From positions 8,151 to 55,260 of the IMG/VR virus record IMGVR_UViG_3300030102_006012: a stretch of 47,110 bases of DNA; one strand, given 5' to 3'. Positions within the stretch are counted from its first letter, which is position 1; each line of letters opens with the position of its first letter. Below are positions 40,815-47,110 of this stretch, piece after piece. This stretch comes from a virus. A program made the translations under genes and the position numbers. The notes under the pieces are model-generated. The model did no database searches. It had not been told where the DNA came from and saw only the letters and a list, made by a program, of their open reading frames with translations.

Positions 40815-41583
40815 AATATCGAGGAGCTGTTTTCATAATCTTCAACCCATTCATCCAGCCAGTATAAGGTACTTCACCTACATTCAAATTACTGAGCATA
40901 TGCCAATTTATAATACCTCTTCTTTTAAGAGAGCACATATATTGTTGTTCCATATCTTTATCATGAGCTGGTCTATTTAACACATACACCGGTAAGTGCC
41001 AACTATGAGGATTGCAATTACTTACTTGTCCACGTTTATCACGCGGTCTTTTATCTACGCTTTTAGCGAAGAAATCGAAACCTATAAGATCAATACTTTT
41101 ATAGGTTTTTACTTTTTGTATAAACCATAATATAGTTATAAATCCTGCACTAGGTCTATAATCATTAACGCCTAACAAGTCTTTATCAAACTGTTTCATA
41201 ACGCTAACTAATTCATCATCAGAATACATTTCAGTATATTCTGGAAAGTCTTTTGGTAATCTATTTTCTAATACCCAATCTTTTAATTTTAAATTACCAC
41301 GGCATCTATTAAGTAATACTTTAGTGTTTTTAAATTTACCATTAGTAAATTTATCTTTAACGGTAGTATATGATGGTGATCTAAATTGTCCAGTAACCCA
41401 TATATCACATTTAGTGCCTAATGATTCTTCTTGTAAATCATTAGCTTCAATAGCTCTACCAAACCTTACAACAATATCATATTCATCGATAAACTTCGCG
41501 AGCTTATGATTCATAATCTCTACGGAGTTACCGACAAATATAATACGTTTATCTTTTACAAACTGTTGTATACTCTCCACCAT
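40777..41583 (-). CDS. GT29-type sialyltransferase-like glycosyltransferase
   Basis: 268 residues. Sialylmotif L: residues 13-44, RIIFVGNSVEIMNHKLAKFI, then DEYDIVVRFGRA. Sialylmotif S: 144-172, PSAGFITILWFIQ...SIDLIGFDFF. Motif VS: HDKDMEQQY near 207. These are the three signatures of family GT29, which transfers sialic acid or a related nine-carbon or Kdo-like sugar from a CMP donor. The bacterial/phage branch lacks the membrane anchor of animal enzymes, as here. It starts inside the end of the neighbouring GT-A gene (28-base overlap). The acceptor is unknown: host LPS/capsule or a virion fibre. It is the last gene of the - strand module. Confidence 0.78.
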   Translation of the reverse strand: MVESIQQFVKDKRIIFVGNSVEIMNHKLAKFIDEYDIVVRFGRAIEANDLQEESLGTKCDIWVTGQFRSPSYTTVKDKFTNGKFKNTKVLLNRCRGNLKLKDWVLENRLPKDFPEYTEMYSDDELVSVMKQFDKDLLGVNDYRPSAGFITILWFIQKVKTYKSIDLIGFDFFAKSVDKRPRDKRGQVSNCNPHSWHLPVYVLNRPAHDKDMEQQYMCSLKRRGIINWHMLSNLNVGEVPYTGWMNGLKIMKTAPRYSKISKILPRSQQ

Positions 41584-42209
41584 TCTTCAGAAGCTTCTGC
41601 GTCTCTATAGTCATCAAACCAAGGTCCGCCGTTTGTATAATGTAATGCTTTAGCACCTTTTAAATCGTAGTGACCAACTAAACAATTATATTCTTTAGGT
41701 AAGTCAACTATATTATTATCATTAATAAAATAAAATTCATGCAACTGTTTTGGCGTTGCTTTATCTAAATATTCTTTTGATAATTTCTTTTTAAACTGGT
41801 TACATCTAAATAGCATTAAGCTAGACCAATTCTTTTTTGGATATGATTTGTTTTCAATACCATTCATCTTATTGCTTTCAGCTTCATAATCTTCGTGCTT
41901 TACAACCGCCATTGGCTGTCCGCCATTTAAATACTTTCTTAATTGTCTTGGATCACATTTCCATAAAAAATCATTATCACAAAACAATGCTAAGCCATCA
42001 TAGTTGCAAAGTAGCGGTACATAAAATCTTGTAAAAGAAAATTCTGTAGATTCACCCGGCACATCTTCTCGTTCATATATCTTATGCTTCTTTAATACAG
42101 CTTTGTTTAACCATGTTATATCTGCGTCTGGCCAGTAGTTTTTTATAGATTTTTCGCAAACTTTTGTTGCATCTTTAAATCTTGAGTCGTGTCCTATAAA
42201 TATTCTCAT
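41556..42209 (-). CDS. GT-A fold glycosyltransferase
   Basis: 217 residues from MRIFIGHDSRFKDATKVCE. This start was chosen over one 81 bases upstream because it falls immediately after the previous stop and opens strand 1. Residues 53-62 (ESTEFSFTRF), 74-83 (ALFCDNDFLW, with the DxD-type metal site Asp78-Asn79-Asp80), 112 onward (KSYPKKNWSSLMLF), and the end (KALHYTNGGPWFDDYRDAEASEEWW) are the fingerprint of a phage and bacterial family of small sugar transferases related to GT8. The His in ALHYTNGG is a further metal ligand. It should act in the cytosol with a nucleotide sugar. Confidence 0.82.
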   Translation of the reverse strand: MRIFIGHDSRFKDATKVCEKSIKNYWPDADITWLNKAVLKKHKIYEREDVPGESTEFSFTRFYVPLLCNYDGLALFCDNDFLWKCDPRQLRKYLNGGQPMAVVKHEDYEAESNKMNGIENKSYPKKNWSSLMLFRCNQFKKKLSKEYLDKATPKQLHEFYFINDNNIVDLPKEYNCLVGHYDLKGAKALHYTNGGPWFDDYRDAEASEEWWRVYNSL

Positions 42210-42210
42210 T

Positions 42211-42555
42211 TTATATTTTTTTACCTGATGTTCTTCTATTAATATCGTCGTGATTAAATTCAGCCCAGTATAATTCAAATGCAACACCATCTTCTAATCC
42301 TTCAAACTGATGAAACTTACCAGGCTTAACCATAGTAAAGTCGCCAGCTTCAAGTATTGTTTCGTCAACCAAGTCTTGATCGTCTTGCCAAACTCTTATT
42401 AGCATCTTACCAGACTCAACAAAAAATCCGTTCCATTTAAATTTATGTTCGTGTTCTGAACATTTAAATCCTTTATTGTATTCTATTCTGTGAAACTCTA
42501 GTACACCATTTTTGTGTACCATTTCGGTTTTACCCCAAATTTTTCCTGCTTTCAT
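42211..42555 (-). CDS. single-domain cupin
   Basis: 114 residues. Cupin motif 1: GFKCSEHEHKFKWNGFFVESG (His35, His37, Asn42). Motif 2: PGKFHQFEG (His82). The fold is a small metal-binding beta barrel. Similar short cupins (KIWG start, H-x-H-x-x-x-W-N, then PG-x-x-H-x-F) accompany glycosyltransferases in phages and bacteria and are related to sugar-phosphate isomerases. It probably works on a sugar nucleotide or helps glycan assembly. It overlaps the oxygenase gene by four bases (ATGA) and ends one base before the GT-A start. Confidence 0.75.
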   Translation of the reverse strand: MKAGKIWGKTEMVHKNGVLEFHRIEYNKGFKCSEHEHKFKWNGFFVESGKMLIRVWQDDQDLVDETILEAGDFTMVKPGKFHQFEGLEDGVAFELYWAEFNHDDINRRTSGKKI

Positions 42556-43349
42556 AATTTATTAAAATAAGGTTTAGACCAGTTCTTTTTATTCATAAGT
42601 CTAGATCGACTTTGTGGTTTTTGTTTTTTTTCTGGTTGCCAAGCAATCCACTCTGGTCTATTGTTTTGTTTATTTGATGTTACTTTAAATTTTTCTATAG
42701 ACTGATTAGGTTTGTTTTTAAAATGTATACTAATCAATATTCTTGGCCCTATAGTATCAACTTTGTGATATTGGTATTGTGGTATGTATAGCAAATCGCC
42801 GGGTTCTAAAATAAACTCTTCAGCTATTTCATTTGGTTTATCTGGCGTAAACTCTTTGTATATTGTCCATTTAGTTTTACCTTCGGTATGAAATAAAAAG
42901 TTTTCAGTTTGATCAGCGTGAGCTGGAAATGATTTTGAATTAGCTTTAGGTGAAGCATATACATTAGCTTGACCTGTGCCAAAATACTTTTCAAATTCAA
43001 AACATATATCAACTAATGCTTTCTTTTCGTATTCTACAAACGGTATAACAAATGTTTTACCTCCAGTCCATTGGCTGTACATTTTTTGTTTACTTATTAA
43101 TGGTAACTTTAATTTACCATTTCTTACTTTATCTAAACACCATCGGCCATCACCTTGTTTGCGGTAATCAATAATCTGCAAACCTTTTACGTGAGGATAT
43201 CTATTTAAATAATTATTAAAATCATTCCAGTTAAATAAATCTTTAAATTTATTTCTTCTAATAACTAAATGCTTTTTACCCCAATAGTTTTTAAAAAAGT
43301 TTGCAACGCCTACCGGCTCTAATATTTGTTCTAATGTTATTTTATCCAT
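42552..43349 (-). CDS. JmjC/cupin-4-type 2-oxoglutarate Fe(II) oxygenase
   Basis: 265 residues. N-terminal block FFKNYWGKKHLVIRRNKFKDLFNWNDFNNYL is typical of the ROX (ribosomal oxygenase, YcfD/MINA-like) subfamily. Iron ligands: H-x-D at 144-146 (FPAHADQTENF) and His195 (QYQYHKV), with EPGDLLYIP between. ROX enzymes hydroxylate side chains of ribosomal proteins; a phage enzyme may hydroxylate a virion protein or a host ribosomal protein. The usual C-terminal winged-helix domain of ROX is missing or replaced by a 50-residue basic tail. It is part of the same - strand operon as the glycosyltransferases. Confidence 0.78.
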   Translation of the reverse strand: MDKITLEQILEPVGVANFFKNYWGKKHLVIRRNKFKDLFNWNDFNNYLNRYPHVKGLQIIDYRKQGDGRWCLDKVRNGKLKLPLISKQKMYSQWTGGKTFVIPFVEYEKKALVDICFEFEKYFGTGQANVYASPKANSKSFPAHADQTENFLFHTEGKTKWTIYKEFTPDKPNEIAEEFILEPGDLLYIPQYQYHKVDTIGPRILISIHFKNKPNQSIEKFKVTSNKQNNRPEWIAWQPEKKQKPQSRSRLMNKKNWSKPYFNKL

Positions 43350-45063
43350 CGCATGCTAAACAGTTTTCATCCATAGCTTGCTCAGCAATATCGCCTCTAA
43401 GTACAGATTCGGTTCTCATATAATATAATGTTTTAATACCTTTTTTCCATGCAGCTATATGTACTTTGTTAAGCCATTTAGGTGTAGCCTCACTTGGAAA
43501 AGCTAAGTTTAAACTAACTGATTGATCAATATATTGTTGACGTATACCAGCTTGATTAACTAATTCTAATTGATTAATTTCTTTGAAAGTTTTGAATATT
43601 TCTTTGACGGGTATGTCGTGAGGTCCATGCGTAATGTTGTCTAATTGTTTTAAACCTTGTATAGATCCTCCGTCTTTTAGTATTTGATTCCATATAATTT
43701 CATTATCTATTTTATGCTTCCTTAATATTTTTTTAAGAGTCGGGTTCTTACGGATGAAAGTACCTTTTGCACTTTGCTCTGTGAATACATTAGCTGCCCA
43801 CGGCTCAATACCTGGGCTAACGTTTCCACTAAGCTTAGAGTTAGAGACAGTAGGAGCAATAGCGCGTAAGTGGGTATTACGTAAACCAGTACCGACACAC
43901 CAAAGAGGTTCTCCAAAAATTTCAGCCATAGCTCGTGAAGCTCGTTCAGACTCGATTTTAATTTGTGAAAATATTTTTCTTGTTTCATATGTTGCTAATA
44001 ATCCTTCAAATGGTAAACCTTTTTCCTGTAAATATGTATGCCAGCCAAGCACACCTAATCCTAATGCTCTACCCTTTTCAGCAGATCTAACAGAATTATG
44101 GAAGCCAACTTTACCTTTTGACTTTTGTATAAATTCTTCTAACACGCCATCTAAAAACCAAGTGGCGTCATATATTAAGTTTGTTCCTTTCCATTCATCG
44201 TACTTGGCTAAGTTTAACGATGATAAACAACAAACAAACGAATGTGATTCATCAGTGTGTAATGTAATCTCACTACATATGTTTGTCATATGCACTTTTA
44301 ATCCGTGCTTTTTGTAAGCTGCTGGGTTACTCTTGTTTGTATTTCCCTTAAATAAGATATAAGGTTCTCCAGTTGCTTTACGTTTTTGAAGTAGCTTACC
44401 CCATAACCTCCTTGCTTCTTGATCTCCGTTATCAAGTCTTCGCATGAACTTGTCGCCGACCACAGCGCACTGGTGTAAGTTGAGCGATTGACGATTAATG
44501 TCTCCTTTAGGTTCACGTATTTCCAACCACTCTTCAAAGTCGGGGTGATCAATATTAATATTAACGCTTGCTGCTCCTCTTCGGACAGATCCTTGATTCG
44601 TGGCAAGTATAGTGCTATCGTAGATTTTACAAAACGGCACAGTTCCATCAGATGTTCCATTTCCAGTTATGTTTGCACCAGCGGGTCTAATCATATTAAG
44701 TCCGATACCAACTCCACCGCCGTGCTTTGCGAGTAGCATCATCTCTAAATTTTTCATACCGATGTCATAAATACTATCTGCAACATCGATACCAAAGCAT
44801 GATATAGGCAATCCTCGATCTGTACCTGTATTAGACAACACAGGAGACGCTAAACATAACCAACCCTTCCATATATATTCAAAGAAAGTTTCAGTTAGTT
44901 CTGGACGATTTAAACGCTTCGCTACAGTTGTACATACACGCATGTAAGCATCCTTTGGTGATTCACCATTAACTAAATAACCTCCAGCTATTGTTTTCTT
45001 ATATACATCTGTATCACCCCACGAAGGATAGTCTATACCTTTTTTCCAATCTTTATTCCACAT
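43342..45063 (-). CDS. nrdA: ribonucleotide reductase, class I alpha subunit
   Basis: 573 residues. It reduces ribonucleotides to deoxyribonucleotides for phage DNA synthesis. Active-site residues: Cys89 (GLPISCFG), Asn261-Cys263-Glu265 (MTNICSEI), Cys278 (FVCCLSSLNL), the radical relay Tyr547-Tyr548 (YYMRTE), and the C-terminal redox pair Cys568-Cys571 (ENCLACDG). The specificity-site loop region reads QGSVRRGAASVNI. It is about 190 residues shorter than E. coli NrdA because the N-terminal ATP-cone (activity-inhibition domain) is absent, so it should escape dATP shut-off. Its ATG overlaps the stop of the small membrane-protein gene. Confidence 0.95.
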   Translation of the reverse strand: MWNKDWKKGIDYPSWGDTDVYKKTIAGGYLVNGESPKDAYMRVCTTVAKRLNRPELTETFFEYIWKGWLCLASPVLSNTGTDRGLPISCFGIDVADSIYDIGMKNLEMMLLAKHGGGVGIGLNMIRPAGANITGNGTSDGTVPFCKIYDSTILATNQGSVRRGAASVNINIDHPDFEEWLEIREPKGDINRQSLNLHQCAVVGDKFMRRLDNGDQEARRLWGKLLQKRKATGEPYILFKGNTNKSNPAAYKKHGLKVHMTNICSEITLHTDESHSFVCCLSSLNLAKYDEWKGTNLIYDATWFLDGVLEEFIQKSKGKVGFHNSVRSAEKGRALGLGVLGWHTYLQEKGLPFEGLLATYETRKIFSQIKIESERASRAMAEIFGEPLWCVGTGLRNTHLRAIAPTVSNSKLSGNVSPGIEPWAANVFTEQSAKGTFIRKNPTLKKILRKHKIDNEIIWNQILKDGGSIQGLKQLDNITHGPHDIPVKEIFKTFKEINQLELVNQAGIRQQYIDQSVSLNLAFPSEATPKWLNKVHIAAWKKGIKTLYYMRTESVLRGDIAEQAMDENCLACDG

Positions 45064-45308
45064 TATGTTAATAAATGTTTTATCCAGGCTATAAGCCCAT
45101 TAATATTTAATGCAACAAGATTCCATTGTTTTCTTGCTGCTGTCTGTACCATTACACAAATAAAACCTGCAATATATAATTTAGGTTCAATTGTCCATTG
45201 CGCTGCAACTAAAAAGCCAGCACCCATATAACCAATACGAGTGGTCATTTTTTCAACAGGTGTTAACCTTTTAGTTGTTGCAATTATTTTTAGTAACTTC
45301 CTATTCAT
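45063..45308 (-). CDS. small membrane protein between nrdA and nrdB
   Basis: 81 residues from MNRKLLKIIATTK; a TTG two codons upstream is possible, but the ATG overlaps the nrdB stop as TAATG and is preferred. Two or three membrane segments are visible: ARIGYMGAGFLVAAQW (about 25-40), KLYIAGFICVMVQTAA (about 43-58) and LNINGLIAWI (about 68-77). I recall similar 80-residue proteins beside nrd or metabolic genes in other marine phages, but no function. Coupled to both reductase genes. Confidence 0.7.
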   Translation of the reverse strand: MNRKLLKIIATTKRLTPVEKMTTRIGYMGAGFLVAAQWTIEPKLYIAGFICVMVQTAARKQWNLVALNINGLIAWIKHLLT

Positions 45309-46294
45309 TACCAAATATCTTGAAAATCTTCGCCTTCATTTGCTTTACTGTAGTCAGTTGGCCTAACCGCGAAAAAATCAGTATGGGTATGGCCCCCGGT
45401 AAGATGATCAAACCAAGACATATTTTCAATACATTTGGGGTCGTAAAACGTGAAGTCCCATTGTTTATACTTTTTAGTTGTGTAACCCAACTCCGCAAGT
45501 TTGTCACCAACTCTTTTCTTAATAAAGTGTACCAAGTCATATTTTTTCATTCCATCTATATCACCCATCTCAAATATCTTATTAATATAAGACATTTCAG
45601 CATTGTGCATTGTTAAAGCTGCTTCAAATATATGTGGTTCACATTCCTTTTTTAATCCTGGTATTTGCGAACACATATGTCTAAACAGTTGGCAGCCCAT
45701 CTTACTGTGTAGACTTTCATCTCTTACAGACCATTTCATCTGCTGCCCGATTCCCTTAAGTAGATTCCGTAACTGAAAGCTATAAAGAACGGCAAAAGCA
45801 GAGTATAAAGAAACTCCTTCTGCGAAAGCAGAGAAAGTAGCCAATGACTTTCCGATACCGACGGGATCTTTGCCATCATATGCAACGAGGTTATCAAAAC
45901 GAGCAGCCGTAGCAGGTTCGTGTAAAAAAGCTTCATAGTCTTCGAGTCCAAGTGTTTCATTTAAATAACTATAAGCTACAGCATGTATTGTTTCTTGTGA
46001 GCCGAACATCATAGCCATTTGCTGTATCTCATGTTTTGGAAACCATGACACGACTTTCTGAGTCCAGTAATCCGATACCGCACACTCAGTTTGTGCAAAA
46101 CCTAATAGTATATTGCCTACAAGATTCTTTTCTTCAGGTGTTAACTTTTCATTCCAGTCTTTAACATCACCACTCATTGGTATTTCTGTATGTAACCAAA
46201 ATGCTTGTGCTTGTTTTAACCAACCCTCAGTATAATACTCAGGATATTCAAAAGGTTTATAAGGTATTCTTTCTGTAAATAAAGGTATGTTCAT
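45308..46294 (-). CDS. nrdB: ribonucleotide reductase, class I beta subunit
   Basis: 328 residues. It generates the tyrosyl radical used by the alpha subunit. Metal ligands: Glu70 (FAQTEC, where E. coli has Asp), Glu101 and His104 (ETIHAVAY), Glu159 (FAEGV), Glu193 and His196 (RDESLH). The radical-forming tyrosine is Tyr108, spaced as Tyr122 in E. coli. The acidic C-terminal tail (EGEDFQDIW) is the part that docks onto the alpha subunit. All key residues are intact. Confidence 0.95.
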   Translation of the reverse strand: MNIPLFTERIPYKPFEYPEYYTEGWLKQAQAFWLHTEIPMSGDVKDWNEKLTPEEKNLVGNILLGFAQTECAVSDYWTQKVVSWFPKHEIQQMAMMFGSQETIHAVAYSYLNETLGLEDYEAFLHEPATAARFDNLVAYDGKDPVGIGKSLATFSAFAEGVSLYSAFAVLYSFQLRNLLKGIGQQMKWSVRDESLHSKMGCQLFRHMCSQIPGLKKECEPHIFEAALTMHNAEMSYINKIFEMGDIDGMKKYDLVHFIKKRVGDKLAELGYTTKKYKQWDFTFYDPKCIENMSWFDHLTGGHTHTDFFAVRPTDYSKANEGEDFQDIW

Positions 46295-46295
46295 A

Positions 46296-46454
46296 TTAAT
46301 TTTCCCATTCTATTGCGAGGTCTACAAATGGTAGATAAATAACTGTCTGAGAATATTGTGGTCCATGATAAGTTCTTACTCCAAATAATATACCTGGATA
46401 TAAACCTATGGCCATTGACCATTTATCTTCCTTGCCCTCTGTATTGTTTGACAT
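46296..46454 (-). CDS. 52-residue phage micro-protein (GLYPGILFG type)
   Basis: MSNNTEGKEDKWSMAIGLYP, then GILFGVRTYHG...QTVIYLPFVDLAIEWEN. The pattern I-G-x-Y-P-G-I-L-F-G-x-R and Y-x-P-F-V-D-L-A is one I recognise in small proteins of many marine and Bacteroidota phages. It is beta-rich and not a clear membrane protein. The role is unknown. It ends one base before the nrdB start and its own start lies within the previous gene. Confidence 0.72.
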   Translation of the reverse strand: MSNNTEGKEDKWSMAIGLYPGILFGVRTYHGPQYSQTVIYLPFVDLAIEWEN

Positions 46455-46560
46455 AGTTTTTACTTGATTTTAAATTACTTGATTTAGACTTAGCGTGAAC
46501 GCCAGGTCTTCTTTTCTTTGATTTTATTTTATATTGAAATATATTTGTTTTTTTAGCCAT
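46423..46560 (-). CDS. 45-residue basic micro-protein (KNYVKQYRGQGR end)
   Basis: MAKKTNIFQYKIKSKKRRPG, then VHAKSKSSNLKSSKNYVKQYRGQGR. The end (S-K-N-Y-x-K-x-Y-x-G-Q-G-R) and the R-x-x-V-H-A-K-x-K-x-S centre match a tiny protein family that I know from Bacteroidota and crAss-related phages. It is highly basic and probably binds RNA or DNA. It overlaps the following gene by 32 bases, so the two are read in different frames of the same DNA. Confidence 0.7.
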   Translation of the reverse strand: MAKKTNIFQYKIKSKKRRPGVHAKSKSSNLKSSKNYVKQYRGQGR

Positions 46561-46726
46561 AACATTTTACTCCGTATTTATTATGTATAAATTCCAAATC
46601 TTTCCATCTTAAATAACCACGAGTCGCTAATGACCATTTAATAAATGTATCGATCTTACGTTCTTTATACTTACGTCTAGCTAAATGCTTGGCTGACTCT
46701 TTAGTATTTCTATTACGCGGTCGCAT
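46553..46726 (-). CDS. 57-residue basic hypothetical protein
   Basis: MRPRNRNTKESAKHLARRKY, then KERKIDTFIKWSLATRGYLRWKDLEFIHNKYGVKCYG. Rich in Arg/Lys and aromatic residues, helical. I do not recognise it. It overlaps the endonuclease gene by 46 bases and the next gene by eight, which supports it as part of the compact - strand operon, but the overlap also lowers certainty. Confidence 0.5.
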   Translation of the reverse strand: MRPRNRNTKESAKHLARRKYKERKIDTFIKWSLATRGYLRWKDLEFIHNKYGVKCYG

Positions 46727-47110
46727 TCTTTTTGATTTTGTGGTTTGAATAATTTATAGTTTGGAAATTGTTGCATAACTAATTTTTTAAACAACTTCCA
46801 ACGCATTGGAAAAGATTCGTTAGGTCTTCCTTTAGTTTCTATTATAAAGCTTTTGCCAATAAAATCTGGCGTATACTTTATAGGTAAGATTCTTTTCTCA
46901 CCTCTGTTTTTAAATAGTCCTTTACTGTTAGCTTGTCGCTCCCAGCATTCATTATCAAAATGAAAACCATTTAGTAATACAAATGTTTCGCCTTCGTATG
47001 TGGCTTTTATACCTGCTTTTTTCAAAGCACAATACATATATTTTTCTAAGCCAGACGCAAAGGTTATTCCGTCGTGTGTTACTTTTTTAGAAACTACTGG
47101 ACCTCTTTTT
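46681..47110 (-). CDS. T7 endonuclease I-like Holliday junction resolvase (5' end outside window)
   Basis: The frame stays open to the window edge, reading KRGPVVSKKVTHDG, then ITFASGLEKYMYCALKKAGI before the first internal Met, so the start lies beyond the window. The catalytic set of T7 endonuclease I is present: Glu in ASGLE, Asp in YTPDF, and E-x-K in IIETKG. The enzyme cuts branched DNA during phage replication and packaging, and helps break down host DNA. It is longer at the C-terminus than the minimal nuclease core (KLFKPQNQKECDRVIEIL). Confidence 0.85.
   Translation of the reverse strand, partial: KRGPVVSKKVTHDGITFASGLEKYMYCALKKAGIKATYEGETFVLLNGFHFDNECWERQANSKGLFKNRGEKRILPIKYTPDFIGKSFIIETKGRPNESFPMRWKLFKKLVMQQFPNYKLFKPQNQKECDRVIEILKSQPSI

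Noticed and set aside
40777-43349. Base-J-like DNA hypermodification (oxygenase plus glycosyltransferase)
   Set aside because: The oxygenase looks like the ROX/JmjC protein-modifying type rather than the TET/JBP type, and the transferases resemble glycan enzymes.

Overview
The window is a stretch of a tailed double-stranded DNA phage genome. It is AT-rich, almost gap-free and strongly gene-packed. Head and tail genes (large terminase, portal, scaffold-like protein, major capsid protein, connector and tail-ring proteins, a tail-tip/muzzle protein and three internal virion proteins) follow the order and sequence type that I recognise from crAss-like and related podoviruses of marine Bacteroidota. 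Start codons lack Shine-Dalgarno sequences and instead follow A/T-rich leaders, often ending TATTATG, which also fits a Bacteroidota (probably marine flavobacterial) host. No host chromosomal genes, tRNAs, CRISPR arrays or insertion sequences were seen. No gene-free stretch exceeds 300 bases.

Layout, left to right on the + strand. At 0-2.4 kb lie small genes (several tiny Lys-rich proteins), a three-helix holin and a short fibre protein. At 2.4-8.5 kb are two very large Thr/Ser/Asn repeat proteins, the first ending in an S74 self-cleaving chaperone domain, with a methyltransferase-like gene between them. At 8.5-10.7 kb are a capsule-type glycosyltransferase and four small genes. At 10.7-18 kb is the packaging and capsid module. 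At 18-25.7 kb are the head-tail connector, rings and a muzzle apparently encoded in two parts. At 25.7-36.8 kb are internal (ejected) proteins, including a 2783-residue giant with an HExxH motif. At 36.8-40.8 kb are micro-genes, membrane and secreted proteins, an M15 peptidase endolysin, a second fibre and a lipoprotein.

Transcription then converges. From about 47.1 kb down to 40.8 kb the - strand carries a T7 endonuclease I-like resolvase (cut by the window edge), three micro-genes, class I ribonucleotide reductase (nrdB, a small membrane protein, nrdA), a JmjC/cupin oxygenase, a cupin, a GT-A glycosyltransferase and a GT29 sialyltransferase-like enzyme. No polymerase, helicase or primase is present, so the window is not a complete genome.

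The most unusual content is the pair of Thr-rich repeat proteins (about 1,600 residues of degenerate 10-residue repeats). They are surrounded by enzymes that could decorate them: three glycosyltransferase-like proteins, a methyltransferase-like protein and a protein-oxygenase-like protein. I infer, without direct proof, a phage-encoded system that builds and chemically modifies a mucin-like fibre.
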